From assembly GCA_945957375.1 (NCBI GenBank), contig CAMFKX010000014.1, forward strand, positions 1 through 39,097: 39,097 nt of DNA, in the 5' to 3' direction. Origin of the DNA: an uncultured Roseiarcus sp. Lineage in GTDB: Bacteria > Pseudomonadota > Alphaproteobacteria > Rhizobiales > Beijerinckiaceae. Shown here piece after piece: positions 37,697 through 39,097 of the stretch; position 1 is the first letter of the stretch, and each line of letters starts with the position of its first letter. Both the position numbers and the translations under genes were made by a program. The notes under the pieces are model-generated. The model was not told the origin of the DNA. It did not search any database and was given only the letters and a program-made list of their open reading frames with translations.

Positions 37697-38793
37697 CCGA
37701 GCCGCGCCCGATCCTGGTCGCCGCTGGCGGCACCGGCGGTCATCTCTTTCCCGCCGCCGCGCTCGCCGCGGCGATCGCGGCGCGGGGCGTGCCGGTGGAG
37801 CTCGCCACCGACGACCGCGCGATGAAATACGGGCAGGACTTTCCCGCCCGCGCCGTTCACGTCTTTCCGTCCGCGACGACCACCGGGGCAGGGGCGCTCA
37901 ACAAGGCGCGCGCGGCGGCGACGCTCGGCGCCGGCGTCGTGGCGGCGCTCATGAAGCTGCGGCGCATCCGCCCGCGCGCGGTGGTCGGCTTCGGCGGCTA
38001 CCCGACGGTGCCGCCGCTCCTCGCGGCCTCGTTCCTCGGCATCCCCGCGGTGCTGCACGAACAGAACGCGGTGCTCGGCCGCGCCAACCGCTTTCTCGCC
38101 TCCCGCGTCGCGCTGGTCGCCTGTGGCTTCCCCGATCTCGGCGGGGTCGACGCCGCGACCCGGGCGAAGGTCCGCTACACCGGCAATCCGGTGCGGCCCG
38201 CAGTGATCGCCGCCGCTGCGATCCCGTATCCGGCCTTCGAGAGCGGACGTCTGCGTCTTCTCGTCACCGGCGGCTCGCAGGGCGCGCGCGTCATGGCCGA
38301 CGTCGTGCCCGAGGCGCTGGCGCGGCTCGCGCCGGCGGACCGCGAGCGAATACGCCTCGTCATGCAGGCGCGCGGCGAGGACAAGGCGCGGGTCGCCGCC
38401 GCTTGCGCGCGGATAAGCTTTCCGGTCGAGATCGCCGACTTCTTCCCCGACCTGCCGGCGCGGATCGCCGCGGCGCATCTCGTCGTCGGCCGGGCCGGCG
38501 CCTCGACCGTGTCCGAACTCGCCGCGATCGGCCGGCCCTCGGTGCTGGTGCCGTTCCCGCACGCGCTCGATCAGGATCAGGCCGCCAACGCGGCGGCGCT
38601 GTCGGGCTCGGGCGGAGCGGTCGTCGTGCCGCAGACCGAGTTCACCCCCGAGCGGCTGGCGACGATCCTTTCGGACGCGCTGGCTGCGCCCGAAAGGCTC
38701 GCCGCGTCCGCCAGCGCCGCGAAGACCGCCGGCGTGACCGACGCGGCCGACCGGCTCGCGGATCTGGCGCTCGGCGTGGCCGCACCCGCCTGA
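37693..38793 (+). CDS. murG: UDP-GlcNAc:undecaprenyl-PP-MurNAc-pentapeptide GlcNAc transferase MurG
   Basis: 366-residue membrane-associated GT-B enzyme converting lipid I to lipid II. GGTGGH at 12-17 and VGFGGYPTVPPLL form the N-terminal site; LHEQNAVLGRANR, TGNPVRP and VTGGSQGARV follow, and GRAGASTVSELAAIGRPSVLVPFPHALDQDQAANA binds UDP-GlcNAc in the C-domain (quoted motifs are fragments of that region: RAGASTVSELA, PFPHALDQDQ). Overlaps ftsW by ATGA. The stop lies 2 bp from the end of a convergent EthD-like frame; murC does not follow directly. Confidence 0.97.
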   Translation: MTEPRPILVAAGGTGGHLFPAAALAAAIAARGVPVELATDDRAMKYGQDFPARAVHVFPSATTTGAGALNKARAAATLGAGVVAALMKLRRIRPRAVVGFGGYPTVPPLLAASFLGIPAVLHEQNAVLGRANRFLASRVALVACGFPDLGGVDAATRAKVRYTGNPVRPAVIAAAAIPYPAFESGRLRLLVTGGSQGARVMADVVPEALARLAPADRERIRLVMQARGEDKARVAAACARISFPVEIADFFPDLPARIAAAHLVVGRAGASTVSELAAIGRPSVLVPFPHALDQDQAANAAALSGSGGAVVVPQTEFTPERLATILSDALAAPERLAASASAAKTAGVTDAADRLADLALGVAAPA

Positions 38794-38795
38794 GA

Positions 38796-39068
38796 TCAAA
38801 CCGCCGCTTGGTCGAAGATCAGCAGGTCCGCCCCGCCGGTCGCGAACTTGGCGAGGTCGCCGGCCGCCTTCTGGCCTTCCGGGCTCGCGAGCGCGGCCTG
38901 AAGCGCTTCCATGCTGTCGAAGGTCAGTATCGCGACGAGATGAACCGTCGAGGCGCCGGCCGGACTGGCCACGGGGCCGCGGCTGATCTCGTAGCTGCGC
39001 AGGCCCGGAATGCTCCTGGCGATCGGGATATGCGTCTGCGTGTAATACCAAAGGGCTCTCCTTTTGAC
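38796..39068 (-). pseudogene. EthD-family protein lacking a usable start
   Basis: The frame encodes the EthD (dimeric alpha/beta barrel) core: YYTQTHIPIARSIPGLRSYE, then VHLVAILTFDSMEALQAAL, SPEGQKAAGDLAKF and the ending GGADLLIFDQAAV. An in-frame TGA at 39069-39071 precedes it, and no ATG, GTG or TTG lies between this stop and the conserved YYTQTH; the first possible start is a GTG well inside the fold. About 20 expected N-terminal residues are missing, so it is probably frameshifted or truncated near the window edge. The rest of the gene may lie outside. Confidence 0.6.
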
Positions 39069-39097
39069 TCACGGGGGGATTCCCTCGGGCGTGGATT

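Overview
The window reads as one stretch of a GC-rich alphaproteobacterial chromosome, most likely order Hyphomicrobiales (Rhizobiales). This rests on a fused ispDF gene, a DUF1489 protein, a DUF992 protein, an Omp25/31-type beta-barrel with the typical lysine/proline-rich mature N-terminus, a SPOR-tailed D,D-carboxypeptidase, ClpS/ClpA, meso-DAP-type MurE, and short inverted repeats of the kind scattered through Rhizobiales genomes. The genus cannot be told from sequence alone. I see no prophage, transposase, CRISPR array, rRNA or tRNA.

Layout. 1-2811 (minus): the tamA-tamB outer-membrane assembly pair, split by a palindromic repeat doublet. 2812-3513: no gene; a repeat cassette. 3514-5476: divergent ispDF (isoprenoid precursors) and a glutathione S-transferase. 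5730-11826: both subunits of a methylcrotonyl-CoA-type carboxylase (mccB, mccA), separated by an Mrr-type nuclease, a yqjD/yqjE-like membrane pair and a secreted DUF992 protein. 11810-16743: a family 2 glycosyltransferase, DUF1489, a VWA-like protein, a membrane DnaJ-domain protein and a D-Ala-D-Ala carboxypeptidase. 17408-20228: clpS-clpA (N-degron proteolysis), ended by a strong bidirectional terminator shared with a convergent porin-like gene. 21526-23161: HIT hydrolase and a COG3146 GNAT protein. 23162-24526: repeat-rich non-coding DNA. 24527-27170: a decaying accessory patch with a frameshifted Fic gene, a degraded GNAT gene, an intact AhpD-like gene and a divergent MarR regulator with a perfect palindromic operator. 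27467-38793 (plus): a tightly packed division and cell-wall (dcw) cluster, mraZ-rsmH-ftsL-ftsI-murE-murF-mraY-murD-ftsW-murG. 38796-39068 (minus): an EthD-like reading frame without a usable start.

How the genes work together. The dcw genes build the meso-DAP peptidoglycan precursor (MurE, MurF, MurD), attach it to the lipid carrier (MraY, MurG) and polymerise and cross-link it at the septum (FtsW, FtsI, FtsL). IspDF feeds undecaprenyl lipid synthesis, and the SPOR-domain carboxypeptidase trims finished peptidoglycan. ClpS hands N-degron substrates to ClpA. The MarR protein most plausibly represses itself and the AhpD-GNAT pair. I found no convincing undescribed multi-gene system. The items most worth a second look are the two candidate operators (MarR and Fic), the side-by-side Fic and GNAT pseudogenes, the conserved-looking VWA/DnaJ pair, the repeat mosaics, and the end of the dcw run after murG.
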